Assembly: GCF_001404515.1 (NCBI RefSeq)
Contig: NZ_CXWE01000010.1
Coordinates: 62,001 to 126,000, forward strand
Direction of reading: 5' to 3'
Origin: Roseibium album
GTDB lineage: Bacteria > Pseudomonadota > Alphaproteobacteria > Rhizobiales > Stappiaceae
Length of the DNA stretch: 64,000 nucleotides
In this document: positions 1 to 8,859 of the stretch, piece after piece
How positions within the stretch are numbered: position 1 is the stretch's first letter
How the letters are laid out: each line of letters starts with the position of its first letter
Notes under the pieces: generated by a model
Database searches by the model: none
Told to the model about the DNA's origin: nothing
Seen by the model: the letters and a program-made list of their open reading frames with translations, nothing else
Translations under genes and position numbers: made by a program

Positions 1-798
1 CATCATTGCGGTGTCAACGTCGGCGGAACGTTCGTGCTTGCCTATTGCTCAATCGATGCGCTTGTTGAGCAGGCCCGGCCAATCGACGGGGTCACGACCG
101 GTCCGATCAGAAAGCTGGATGACGATCGGGACAACGGCAATGACGCCGCAATCGACGGAGCGTTGTCAGCGGTGGGGGCGGCGCATGCCTTTGCCACACG
201 TGATCCGCTCGACCGTTTCGTCGTGCTCGCCGATTTCTGTCTGCCCTATCATTGCTGCGATACGGATTGCTCGGACCTGTACCTGCGTCGCCGGTTCTCC
301 GCCAATCCGTTTGACCCGAACGGCAATCCGGGGCCGATGGGCGTGCCGCCCTATGACGACGACGAACCTGGCGGTGGTGGTCCGGACGATATTGTGTCCC
401 TGATTGATCAGCCGATCGTCAACGATCTCAAGTCAGCGGGCGGCATTCTTTGGAATCCGGGAGACTTTGTTGTGCCTGACAGTGACCGCGACGATGACGA
501 CGATATCAGGGACGACCCGCCGCCGGACAGGGCACGCGCAATTTTGAGGGGCGTTGTCATGCTCGACTCGGATCGCAATCGGGACCCGGTTCCCGAAACG
601 GAGGTCATCCTGTCCGAAACCGGGGCGCCGACCCGCCGGGTCCCGACCAAGGGAGGCAAGTTCGAAATCCCGGTCCGGGCCGGCATGCTGGCAGTTGGAG
701 CTGCGTCACCGGACCTTCAGGGGATCATGACCACGCTGCATCTTGATCCGGGCGAGGAGCATGAGCTCACGCTGCTTGTTTCCCAACGAAGGAGATGA
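1..798 (+). CDS. eCIS-locus Cys/Asp-rich protein, C-terminal part
   Basis: The frame is open from base 1, so this is the 3' end of a longer gene; a GTG at 34 is a possible but unlikely start. The visible part has a Cys-rich segment (LPYHCCDTDC), then a low-complexity Pro/Gly/Asp linker (PDSDRDDDDDIRDDPPP) and a C-terminal stretch resembling a carboxypeptidase-regulatory-like beta-sandwich (GVVMLDSDRN... EIPVRAGMLAVG). I recall similar 'ADF-LPY-CC' segments in large uncharacterised proteins encoded in eCIS loci; that is family memory, not a search result. It lies 3 bases before the tape-measure gene and shares its direction, so it is probably part of the injection-system operon. Function unknown. 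Confidence 0.6.
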   Translation, partial: HHCGVNVGGTFVLAYCSIDALVEQARPIDGVTTGPIRKLDDDRDNGNDAAIDGALSAVGAAHAFATRDPLDRFVVLADFCLPYHCCDTDCSDLYLRRRFSANPFDPNGNPGPMGVPPYDDDEPGGGGPDDIVSLIDQPIVNDLKSAGGILWNPGDFVVPDSDRDDDDDIRDDPPPDRARAILRGVVMLDSDRNRDPVPETEVILSETGAPTRRVPTKGGKFEIPVRAGMLAVGAASPDLQGIMTTLHLDPGEEHELTLLVSQRRR

Positions 799-801
799 TC
801 G

Positions 802-2106
802 ATGTCCGGTGAAGCACACCGGGTGGGCAGTGCCCGCTTCCACATCTCCGGCCCGGACCATGCAGCGCTGCTGCAATGGCGAACGCGGCTCGAAGCGGTG
901 GGCCCGGGTGAACTTGAACAAGCGCTTGACATTGCCTTGAGGGATATTCTGCCACCAGACGAACTTCTGGTTATCGATCGGCTGGAAGTGGATCTTGGTG
1001 AATTCGCGGCGGACGAGTTTGACTTGCCCCGGCTGACCTCGGCAACCCGGGAAGCACTTCATCGGCAGGCGATTCACGCTATCCGCCGCCCGGATGTGCC
1101 GATTCAGCCGCCGGCGGATAGCCACGCCGGCGCTGCAGAAGGACACCCGGCCTATCGGGTGAGGCTGTCACGTTCTGCCAACGCTGTCCTGATGACTTAT
1201 CTGGCGACAGGACAGCTCGACCGCGCGGCCCCTTTCACTGATCTTGCGGCGCTCTATGAAGCACTCGAGATTACGTCGGCGACCTTGGAGGCATTCCGGC
1301 ATCTGCTGATTACGGGCACAATGCTGATGCGGCGGGCAGCGCTGTTGCGTTTGTACGCAACAGCACCTCGCAATGTGGCGCAAGCGTTGATGACCGGAGG
1401 TTTTCCCGATCTGCCGACGGCGGTTCGTGCCGACGATGATCTGCGCTCGTCCAGACTTGAGGCAAGACCTGTTGACTACAAGCGTCAATCGTCTCGTCTG
1501 GAGCAGGTGATCGACGATACACTTGCAAAGCTGGACACCGAACACCCTTCTTCTGCCGTTGCTGAGGAGCCTCGGACCGAGAATCCGGAATTTCAATCGC
1601 TATCTGGTGCCCTGCCTTGCGCAAATGCCGGTCTTGTTCTTCTGCATCCGTTTCTGAGGCCGTATTTTGAGGGCACCGGGTTGATGCGGGAGGGCGTCTT
1701 TGCTGGCTCGCGAGAGCGGATTATCGCGTCCAGAATGCTGCATTTCATCGCGACCGGCGAGACCAGCCATGAGGAACCGGACCTCGTCATTCCGCGGCTT
1801 CTTTGCAATGTTCCGGACGAACGGCCCGTTTTGCCGATCGATGGGCTCGATCCGGAACACATAGCGGAAGCACAGCGCATGCTCGTGGCTGCGATCGATG
1901 CCTGGGAAGGTATCGGACATGCAACACCTGACGGCATCCGGGAGACTTTCCTGCAGCGCCCCGGCGTGCTGAGGGGATCGTCAGATGCACTCCAGCTTAC
2001 CATCGAACGCAGCGGTATCGATATCCTGCTCGACCGGCTTCCCTGGGCGTTAAGTCTGGTCAAGCTGCCCTGGATGCCAGCTCCCCTGAAGGTGGACTGG
2101 TCATGA
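802..2106 (+). CDS. Contractile injection system tape-measure protein
   Basis: The 434-residue product matches the CIS tape-measure family (Afp14-like), which sets tube length during assembly of phage-tail-like injection particles. The N-terminal third carries the usual acidic beta-alpha start (VIDRLEVDLGEF). The diagnostic C-terminal half has NAGLVLLHPFLRPYF (275-289), an RMLHFIATGE helix, PRLLCNVP, and a closing LPWALSLVKLPWM segment ending in VDWS (413-434). ATG at 802 follows GGAG at about 790. Its stop overlaps the next start as ATGA (2103-2106), implying translational coupling to the cargo gene. The family assignment rests on remembered consensus but several blocks agree in order. Confidence 0.88.
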   Translation: MSGEAHRVGSARFHISGPDHAALLQWRTRLEAVGPGELEQALDIALRDILPPDELLVIDRLEVDLGEFAADEFDLPRLTSATREALHRQAIHAIRRPDVPIQPPADSHAGAAEGHPAYRVRLSRSANAVLMTYLATGQLDRAAPFTDLAALYEALEITSATLEAFRHLLITGTMLMRRAALLRLYATAPRNVAQALMTGGFPDLPTAVRADDDLRSSRLEARPVDYKRQSSRLEQVIDDTLAKLDTEHPSSAVAEEPRTENPEFQSLSGALPCANAGLVLLHPFLRPYFEGTGLMREGVFAGSRERIIASRMLHFIATGETSHEEPDLVIPRLLCNVPDERPVLPIDGLDPEHIAEAQRMLVAAIDAWEGIGHATPDGIRETFLQRPGVLRGSSDALQLTIERSGIDILLDRLPWALSLVKLPWMPAPLKVDWS

Positions 2107-5100
2107 AAACTGCCGCGCGGATACAGGCAAAGACTGAAACCGGCCGTGCTACCGGGCGGAAAGGACCGTTTTTCGCCGGCCCTGCCGTGCAGACGAAGCT
2201 GAACGTTTCGCGGCCGGGTGACCGCCATGAACAGGAGGCTGATCATGCGGCTGATGCGGTTGTCCACGGTCGCGGACCCTTCAGCGGCGCCGGTCCGGTC
2301 GCCGCGCAGATGACGCCGCTGGGCCACCGGTCTGCGGACACAGCTGCCCGGTCGGTCCATGAACGTGCCAGCGACCCGCAGTATGACGAGCATGAACCGG
2401 TCTTGCGGCCGGATTGCCCTACGGTCGAAGACGAACCGGTGCAATTGGCAGAGGAAGAGGAAGCCCAGGCCGCGCCCGTGGATGAGGTCCAAAAAGAGGA
2501 GGAAGAAGCCCGGTCCGTAGCTGACGACGCGCAGTTGGCCGAAGACGAAGAAGCTCAGGCACAGGCGGAAGAGGACGTCCAGTCATCGCCCGAAGAAGAA
2601 CTTCAAATGGCTGCCGAGGAGGAGGTGCAGAAAGCTGACGAGGAAGAAGAGGTGCAGATGCGCGGAGAGGCTCAGCAACCGAGCGCGCGTGCTGTCAGGA
2701 TGGGCATTGTCGAGCGACAGTTGCGCGCTGCAAGGGGCCGTGGAAATCCTCTTTCCGAACCCGTCAGGCGCAAGATGGAAGCAGGGATCGGCGCAGATCT
2801 TTCCGGAGTGCGGATCCACACGGATACGCCAGCGGCGCTTATGACCAAGATGCTGAACGCCAGGGCCTTCGCCTCCGGACGGGATATTTTCTTTTCACCT
2901 CACTGGTTTGCGCCGGGCACCAGGCGTGGCGATCATCTGATCGCCCATGAGTTGGCACATACACTTCAGCAAGGGGCAGTGGAACTCAGCGACAATGCCC
3001 CCGCCGCGCGTATGCCGGAAGGCGACAAGGTAGCCTCAAGGCCGGAAAGCCTTCGCGCCATTGGATATGCCAGGCAGCATATCGGCAAGATCAATTCCAA
3101 GGTGACCGATGCCGAGGGCAACCGTTTTGGCTGGCAGCGCTTGCTTGCGATTTTCCGCGGCGCCTTCGATGGTGACGTTGTCGACCCGACCTTGATCAAG
3201 AAACCGATCATGAAGGATCCATACGGACTGCCACACTGGTGTGGAATATTCGCCTGGTCCAATCTGCGCAAGGCGGGGTTGCCCCTGCCTCCCTGGAAAC
3301 TCGGTGTAAGCATTCTGCCGCATGTCGGAGTTCGTCCACCTGACAGGTTGCCGCAAAAGGGTGATATCGCCTATCGGAAAACCTGGCCGGGTGTCAAACC
3401 GCTTACACATCACCAGGCGCTCGTGACCGGGGTTGAAAGCATTGAGACGGCTGCCGGAAAACCGTTCGATTCCATCATGATACGAACAATCGATGGTAAC
3501 ACGGCAGGAAATGACAATCTCGGTGGCCAGGTCGAGGAAAAGTGGCTTCCAGCACGTCTCTGGGATCACTTTTTTGACCCGACCGAAAAGGTTTCCCTCC
3601 CGGAAGTGCCGCTGGTTGTTACCGACCGGGCCTCGGAAGATCTTGGCGGGCTTGGGGAGGGCGCGGAACAGGGTCCCGAAGCAGCCGAGGAGACGGGATC
3701 AGGAGTGGAACCGGCGCCGGAAGTGGTGGAAGAGCCGCCTCCCGCGACTCCGGCGGACGTCCTGCAGCCACCGGACGAAGACGTCGGCGTCGAGTTGCCA
3801 CCTGAACCCGATGCCTCTGTCGAACCGAGCGCCAAAGTCGAGACGCTTGCACTTGAAGGGCCGTCTGACAAGGCCATGACATCGTTCCTGGATGCAGCGC
3901 CGAGCCGGATGGCAATGACGGCGCCGACAGTTGGCAGCACGCTCGACGGCAAGGCCGATACCGAAAAGAAAAAGGCGTCGGACGAAGCGCCGGTCCTTGA
4001 AGCCAGGACCGGCGGGGAACTCAATCCGGAAATAACCGCGCCCGGCGACATACCGACCCCTCGGGACACGACGCTTGCTGCTGATGGCAGGGGGCCGGAA
4101 ACCGGAAATCTTGCGGCAGATCCTTATCAGGAGAAAGGCACGGCACCGACAACCCGGACCATGCGGGACAAGGTCAAGAAACAGCCTGAAGGCGGCTTCC
4201 TGGACTGGTTGAAAAACCAGTTCACCAATCTGATGGCCAGTATCCGGACGACCGACGGGAGCGTGAACACCAGTGCCGGATCTCGAAAGAGGGTGGCATT
4301 GACGGGCAAGGCCGACCCCGGTCAGATGGGACGGCAGCGGGCTGAGGGCACCGAAAGTCTGCGCGCTGAGCGCGACAAGCAGACGGCGGAGTTTCGCAGT
4401 CACCCCGGACAATCGAACATCCAGCCGCGCAAGGTAGAGGAAAAACGCACCGCGCCCGTCTCGAAGGAACCTTCCGAACCGATTGACGAATTGCCGCCAG
4501 ACGAGGGAGCCGCGGATTATGCATCTGCCGAGCTGCCCCAACAGGTACGCGATGCCGCCGACGCCAAGATTGCGCCCGACCTTCACGCCAACGTTGCCGA
4601 AGCGCGCTCCGAAACGGTCGCCGCCGCTGCCAAGCGGGACGCCGACAGGGATGCGAGTGTCACCGAAGCGGAGAGTCGCGCGGAAAAAGCCAACATCGAG
4701 GCGGACGACAAGCAGCGTCAGGCTGTGGTTGCAGGACGAGGCGATGTCGCCCGCAAACAGGGCGAAGCCATCGGGCAGGCCTTTGAGGGCGTTGCCAGGT
4801 TTGCAGGTGATGCAGGCAAGCGCGAAACGGATGACGCCAAGAAGATCCGCGACAATGTGAAAACCGAAGAAGGCAAGGCTGACAGGGAACTTGAGAAGGG
4901 CGAGGAAAAGGCGCGCCAGCACAAGAAGGATGAAGAGGCCAAGGCGGCAGCCAAGAAGAAGGAATTGAAGGAAAAAAAGGAGAAGCAGGGCCTGCTCGAC
5001 CGGGCCGTCAGTTTCGTCAAGGAAGCCATCAACAAGATCACCGAGGCAATAGACGCGATTTTCGAAGGATTGCGCAAACTGGTCAAGATCGCCATAGACG

Positions 5101-7469
5101 CCGCCAAAACACTGGCAATCGGCCTGATCAATGCCGCCCGGGCGACGGCTATCCTGGCGCTCGAAGGCTACCGGACGTTCGCAAAGGGACTGATTGATAT
5201 AACCGTGGGAACCTTTTACCCGGACGTTGCCAAGAAGATGAATGACGGGATCGATGCGGTGGTCGACACTGCTGTCGATGGCGTCAATGCGGCTGCGGAC
5301 GGCGCGATTGCCGGGGTTGAGGCGGCTGCCAACTGGCTCGGAAAGAAGCTCAACCAGATTCTCGACAAGTTCAAGGCAGGGCTCAAGGGGGCAATCCGGA
5401 TGGCCGGTGCCCTGATGACGGGCGATTTCGCCGGTGCCGCACGCATTGCAGTGGAAACAGCCTGCGAGATCGCCGGCATCGATCCGCAACCGATCTTTGA
5501 TTTCTTCGACCGTGCCAAGTCACAGATCATGGCAATCCTGAAATCACCCGGCAAGTTCATCAACAACGTCATGACCGCCGTCGGCATGGGTGTGCGCGGG
5601 TTCGCGGAACGGTTCGGCCAGCACTTCAAGACCGGTGCAATCCAGTGGCTGACGGGCGCGCTGGCAGCCGTGCCCATCACATTGCCCGCCAAGTGGGACA
5701 TAAAGGGGATCTTCAGTCTCGTCGCCCAGATCCTGGGTCTCACCTACGAGAACATCAAGGCACGTATCATCAAGAAATTCCCGAACGCCGCCAAGATATT
5801 CAATCTGGTCGAAAAGGGTTTTGCCTTGATCAAGAAGCTGGTCAACAAGGATTTCAGCGGGCTGTGGGAGGAGGTGAAGGCGAAACTGGCCAGCCTGAAG
5901 CAGACGGTGATCGACGGGATCAAGAACTGGGCGATCGTCAATGTCATCAAGGAGGGCATCATCTGGCTGTTGAGCCTTCTCAACCCGGCATCCGCACTGG
6001 TGAAGGCCCTGAAGCTGCTCGCGGAGCTCGTGTTCTGGCTGATCGACAATTTCAAGCGGATCAAGGACTTCGTGATGAGCGTTTATACCGCAATCACGAA
6101 CATCGCGGCGGGAGTTCTCGGGCCGGCGGCCAAGGCCGTTGAAGATGCAATGGCCCGTTCTTTGCCGGTCGTGATTTCCTTTGTCGCCTCGGCCATTGGC
6201 CTCGGCAACATCGGTGAAGCCGTTCAGGGAGTGATTTCCAAGATCACGGCGCCGATCAACAAGATGATCGACGCGCTGATCGACAAGGTTGTTGCGTTCG
6301 CCAAAAAGCTCTGGGGCAAGACCAAGCAGGGTGCGAAAAAGATCAAGGACGCGGTGTTGAACTGGTGGAAGGCAAAGCGGAATTTCACCTCAAGGGACGG
6401 CGGTGAGCACAAGCTTTACTACAAGGGAACGGGGAGCAATGCGGACCTCTGGATTGCATCGAAACCCACCGCAATTCAAGCCTTCCTGAACAAGAAGATC
6501 GCCGAGACAGACGATGCGACGCAAAAGGGCATTTTCAAGACTGCGCTCAAACAGTACCAGACCGTGCTGACGCACGAATCCGCATTGCAGAAACTTGTTT
6601 CCAAGAACGCTCCGAAGTCGCAGATCACTTCCGAGGAAGTCAAATTCCGTGCTGCTCTCGACAAGGTGACCGCGACGATGCGCACCGCCGACCTTGGATC
6701 TGCAGAGGACATTCAGACGCAAGTCACCTTCACGGACGGATCGACCAAGTCGGCCTATGCAATTCCGCTGACACGGTTGGAAGGCAATACAAAGGGATCG
6801 TCGCCAAAGTCATCTGCACAGAGCGCGGAATGGTCTCATGCCGTCAAGCTGGATACCGGACCGGGCGACAAGCGCCGGTACATCTGGGTGCGGGGGCACC
6901 TGCTGAACGACAATCTTCACGGGCCGGGCGAAAACCGCAATCTGGTGCCGATCACCAAGACCATGAATTCGAAGATGGCAACGGGTGTTGAGGCCGGGGC
7001 AAAAACGCAGATGACCAAGAGCGAGGATACGATGTTCTACAAGGCCGATGCGACATTCTGGTCCGGCGCGGCTCCGGTGAACCGTTTCCCCAAGTCAATC
7101 AGCGTCAAATGGGGTTTGTCGGAAAAGAACGGCGCGAACTTTCGGCAGAAAAAGACGCTTGGTCAGGACACGATCACCATGTCCGAGAAACCTCCGCTGA
7201 CGGCCACGGCCCAAGCACCCAGCATAAAGCAGGGCGGAACCAGTCAGCTTGTCGGAGGCATCATGCCGCATGGCACAGTGACCGACTATTTTGTCTCGCA
7301 GCATCTGGCCGGGAAAACATACTCTTCCAAGACAAACATGCGGTCCGCGCTCTACACAAATGTCAGGGCCGATCTGATCGCACAAGGCGGTGATACCTTG
7401 GCCGACAAGCGCAGGGGCTATGTCAACGCCACGTATAATGCACTTGCGGCGGGGGACATCCGGCTATGA
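2103..7469 (+). CDS. DUF4157 (eCIS-core) multidomain toxin-like protein
   Basis: Likely eCIS cargo of 1788 residues. Seen in order: an N-terminal QTKLNVSRPGDRHEQEAD motif typical of DUF4157 proteins; an acidic repeat-rich stretch (about 105-190) with recurring EEEVQ-like units; the DUF4157 domain (about 212-292) with a zinc-protease-like HELAH at 282-286; a CHAP/NlpC-like domain with candidate catalytic Cys380, His436/His437 and Asn466; a Pro/Glu-rich linker (about 500-810); a charged coiled coil (about 820-962); a long amphipathic helical module (about 963-1424) including FGQHFKTGAIQWLTG near 1171; and a C-terminal domain (about 1425-1788) with RGHLLNDNLHGPGENRNL around His1599, resembling DNA/RNA non-specific endonucleases. 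No signal peptide. Coupled by ATGA overlaps to the tape measure and the ATPase. Catalysis is inferred from motifs only. Confidence 0.85.
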   Translation: MKTAARIQAKTETGRATGRKGPFFAGPAVQTKLNVSRPGDRHEQEADHAADAVVHGRGPFSGAGPVAAQMTPLGHRSADTAARSVHERASDPQYDEHEPVLRPDCPTVEDEPVQLAEEEEAQAAPVDEVQKEEEEARSVADDAQLAEDEEAQAQAEEDVQSSPEEELQMAAEEEVQKADEEEEVQMRGEAQQPSARAVRMGIVERQLRAARGRGNPLSEPVRRKMEAGIGADLSGVRIHTDTPAALMTKMLNARAFASGRDIFFSPHWFAPGTRRGDHLIAHELAHTLQQGAVELSDNAPAARMPEGDKVASRPESLRAIGYARQHIGKINSKVTDAEGNRFGWQRLLAIFRGAFDGDVVDPTLIKKPIMKDPYGLPHWCGIFAWSNLRKAGLPLPPWKLGVSILPHVGVRPPDRLPQKGDIAYRKTWPGVKPLTHHQALVTGVESIETAAGKPFDSIMIRTIDGNTAGNDNLGGQVEEKWLPARLWDHFFDPTEKVSLPEVPLVVTDRASEDLGGLGEGAEQGPEAAEETGSGVEPAPEVVEEPPPATPADVLQPPDEDVGVELPPEPDASVEPSAKVETLALEGPSDKAMTSFLDAAPSRMAMTAPTVGSTLDGKADTEKKKASDEAPVLEARTGGELNPEITAPGDIPTPRDTTLAADGRGPETGNLAADPYQEKGTAPTTRTMRDKVKKQPEGGFLDWLKNQFTNLMASIRTTDGSVNTSAGSRKRVALTGKADPGQMGRQRAEGTESLRAERDKQTAEFRSHPGQSNIQPRKVEEKRTAPVSKEPSEPIDELPPDEGAADYASAELPQQVRDAADAKIAPDLHANVAEARSETVAAAAKRDADRDASVTEAESRAEKANIEADDKQRQAVVAGRGDVARKQGEAIGQAFEGVARFAGDAGKRETDDAKKIRDNVKTEEGKADRELEKGEEKARQHKKDEEAKAAAKKKELKEKKEKQGLLDRAVSFVKEAINKITEAIDAIFEGLRKLVKIAIDAAKTLAIGLINAARATAILALEGYRTFAKGLIDITVGTFYPDVAKKMNDGIDAVVDTAVDGVNAAADGAIAGVEAAANWLGKKLNQILDKFKAGLKGAIRMAGALMTGDFAGAARIAVETACEIAGIDPQPIFDFFDRAKSQIMAILKSPGKFINNVMTAVGMGVRGFAERFGQHFKTGAIQWLTGALAAVPITLPAKWDIKGIFSLVAQILGLTYENIKARIIKKFPNAAKIFNLVEKGFALIKKLVNKDFSGLWEEVKAKLASLKQTVIDGIKNWAIVNVIKEGIIWLLSLLNPASALVKALKLLAELVFWLIDNFKRIKDFVMSVYTAITNIAAGVLGPAAKAVEDAMARSLPVVISFVASAIGLGNIGEAVQGVISKITAPINKMIDALIDKVVAFAKKLWGKTKQGAKKIKDAVLNWWKAKRNFTSRDGGEHKLYYKGTGSNADLWIASKPTAIQAFLNKKIAETDDATQKGIFKTALKQYQTVLTHESALQKLVSKNAPKSQITSEEVKFRAALDKVTATMRTADLGSAEDIQTQVTFTDGSTKSAYAIPLTRLEGNTKGSSPKSSAQSAEWSHAVKLDTGPGDKRRYIWVRGHLLNDNLHGPGENRNLVPITKTMNSKMATGVEAGAKTQMTKSEDTMFYKADATFWSGAAPVNRFPKSISVKWGLSEKNGANFRQKKTLGQDTITMSEKPPLTATAQAPSIKQGGTSQLVGGIMPHGTVTDYFVSQHLAGKTYSSKTNMRSALYTNVRADLIAQGGDTLADKRRGYVNATYNALAAGDIRL

Positions 7470-8839
7470 ATCGTCCGACCAGGCATACGGAAGATCTTGG
7501 TGCCGACAACACGGCCAATCTGGAAGTCGCAATGGAACTTCTGACGCGTCTGGTTCGTGCGAGGATCGGCGGAGGAAACATTGCACCGGAAGGCGAGATT
7601 TCACTGAACTTCTTCGACGACGGATCGGAGCTTGGCAACCTCATTCGCGACCGTCGGCCCGGTTTTTCCGAATACGTGATCCTGCTGCTCGCCCTTGCAC
7701 CGCACGCCATGCCCGCCCTGCTGGACAGGGAAATAAGGGACGCGCTGAACAAGCAGGGGGATTTCCCCGAGATCGGTGGCAGTCGACATACGGACTCCAG
7801 GACTTTCATACCGACAGGCCAGACAGCGGCCTATCTGCTTGCGGACGAGGATATTCAGGGGCGCTTCGAGGTACAGAGGCTGTTCCGGCCGGAGCATTGG
7901 TTTGCCGAAACAGGACTGCTGCGGCTAGAGCCGCCGGAGGACGGCGCTCCCGCGCTTGCCGGTCGGATTGTCATGTCACGCGACTGGGCTGACAGGCTCA
8001 CGGTGGGTGCTGCCGACGCTCCGCCATTCTCGGCCGCTTTTCCGGCTCGCCGGATCGAAACGAAACGCTCCTGGGACGATCTGGTGTTGCCCGCCCAAAC
8101 CCGCGAACAACTGGATGAATTGCTTCGTTGGGCACGTTTTGAAAAGACACTGGCGACGGACTGGGAGTTCGGCGCCCGGCTTCGACCGGGTTATCGAGCG
8201 CTCTTTCATGGCACCTCGGGAACCGGAAAGACATTCGCTGCGACGCTCCTTGGTCGCTCGACAGGCCGTGATGTTTATCGGGTGGACCTTTCCGCAATCG
8301 TGTCAAAATATGTCGGTGAAACGGAAAAGAACCTGTCCGCCCTGTTCGAGGCAGCTCACCGGCGCGACTGGATCCTCTTCTTCGACGAGGCGGATGCCCT
8401 GTTCGGCAAACGCACGGCGGTCAAGGACAGCCATGATCGATACGCCAACCAGGAAGTTTCCTATCTTCTTCAAAGGGTTGAGGAGTTTGACGGGATCTGT
8501 ATCCTGGCCTCGAACCTGAGAGCAAATATCGATGACGCATTCCTGCGGCGCTTCAATGCAATTATCCGTTTCCCCGAACCGGGTCCTGACGAACGCAGCG
8601 CCATCTGGGAAAGGGCCCTGCCGAATTGTGGTTCAAAAGATGCTAGAGACCGTTTGATCGCAAGAATCAACGGTTATGAGCTTACCGGTGGCGGGATCGT
8701 CAATGTTGCCCAGTTCGCGGCGATCGAAGCTGCGGCGCGAAGCGACAGGGAATTGATCCTTGAAGATGTCGAACTCGGCATTCGCCGCGAAATCGAAAAG
8801 GAAGGCCGGGTCTTCAAGCAGAGGTCCGGCACTTCCTGA
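7466..8839 (+). CDS. eCIS-associated AAA+ ATPase
   Basis: This 457-residue AAA+ protein has a roughly 200-residue N-terminal domain and a C-terminal ATPase module with Walker A GTSGTGKT (249-256, Lys255) and Walker B FFDEAD (Asp307, Glu308), followed by ASNLRANIDDAFLRRF, the sensor/arginine-finger region typical of Afp15-like ATPases. In eCIS loci such proteins are essential for particle assembly, though their substrate is unsettled. ATG at 7466 overlaps the toxin stop (ATGA), tying its translation to the cargo. It ends the eCIS-type operon; the next gene converges 20 bases later with no obvious terminator hairpin between. Confidence 0.9.
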   Translation: MNRPTRHTEDLGADNTANLEVAMELLTRLVRARIGGGNIAPEGEISLNFFDDGSELGNLIRDRRPGFSEYVILLLALAPHAMPALLDREIRDALNKQGDFPEIGGSRHTDSRTFIPTGQTAAYLLADEDIQGRFEVQRLFRPEHWFAETGLLRLEPPEDGAPALAGRIVMSRDWADRLTVGAADAPPFSAAFPARRIETKRSWDDLVLPAQTREQLDELLRWARFEKTLATDWEFGARLRPGYRALFHGTSGTGKTFAATLLGRSTGRDVYRVDLSAIVSKYVGETEKNLSALFEAAHRRDWILFFDEADALFGKRTAVKDSHDRYANQEVSYLLQRVEEFDGICILASNLRANIDDAFLRRFNAIIRFPEPGPDERSAIWERALPNCGSKDARDRLIARINGYELTGGGIVNVAQFAAIEAAARSDRELILEDVELGIRREIEKEGRVFKQRSGTS

Positions 8840-8859
8840 AAACAGCTTCAAGTCCTGGC

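Noticed and set aside
2430..2670. Repeated EEEVQ-like coding stretch as a CRISPR or DNA tandem repeat
   Set aside because: The repeats are at the protein level and irregular in spacing and DNA sequence; they are the acidic linker of the DUF4157 protein.
3699..5489. A 596-codon open frame on the minus strand opposite the toxin-like gene
   Set aside because: It is antisense to an intact coding frame with clear domains, its translation is low-complexity and no ribosome site or family is recognisable; long antisense frames are expected in GC-rich codon-biased DNA.
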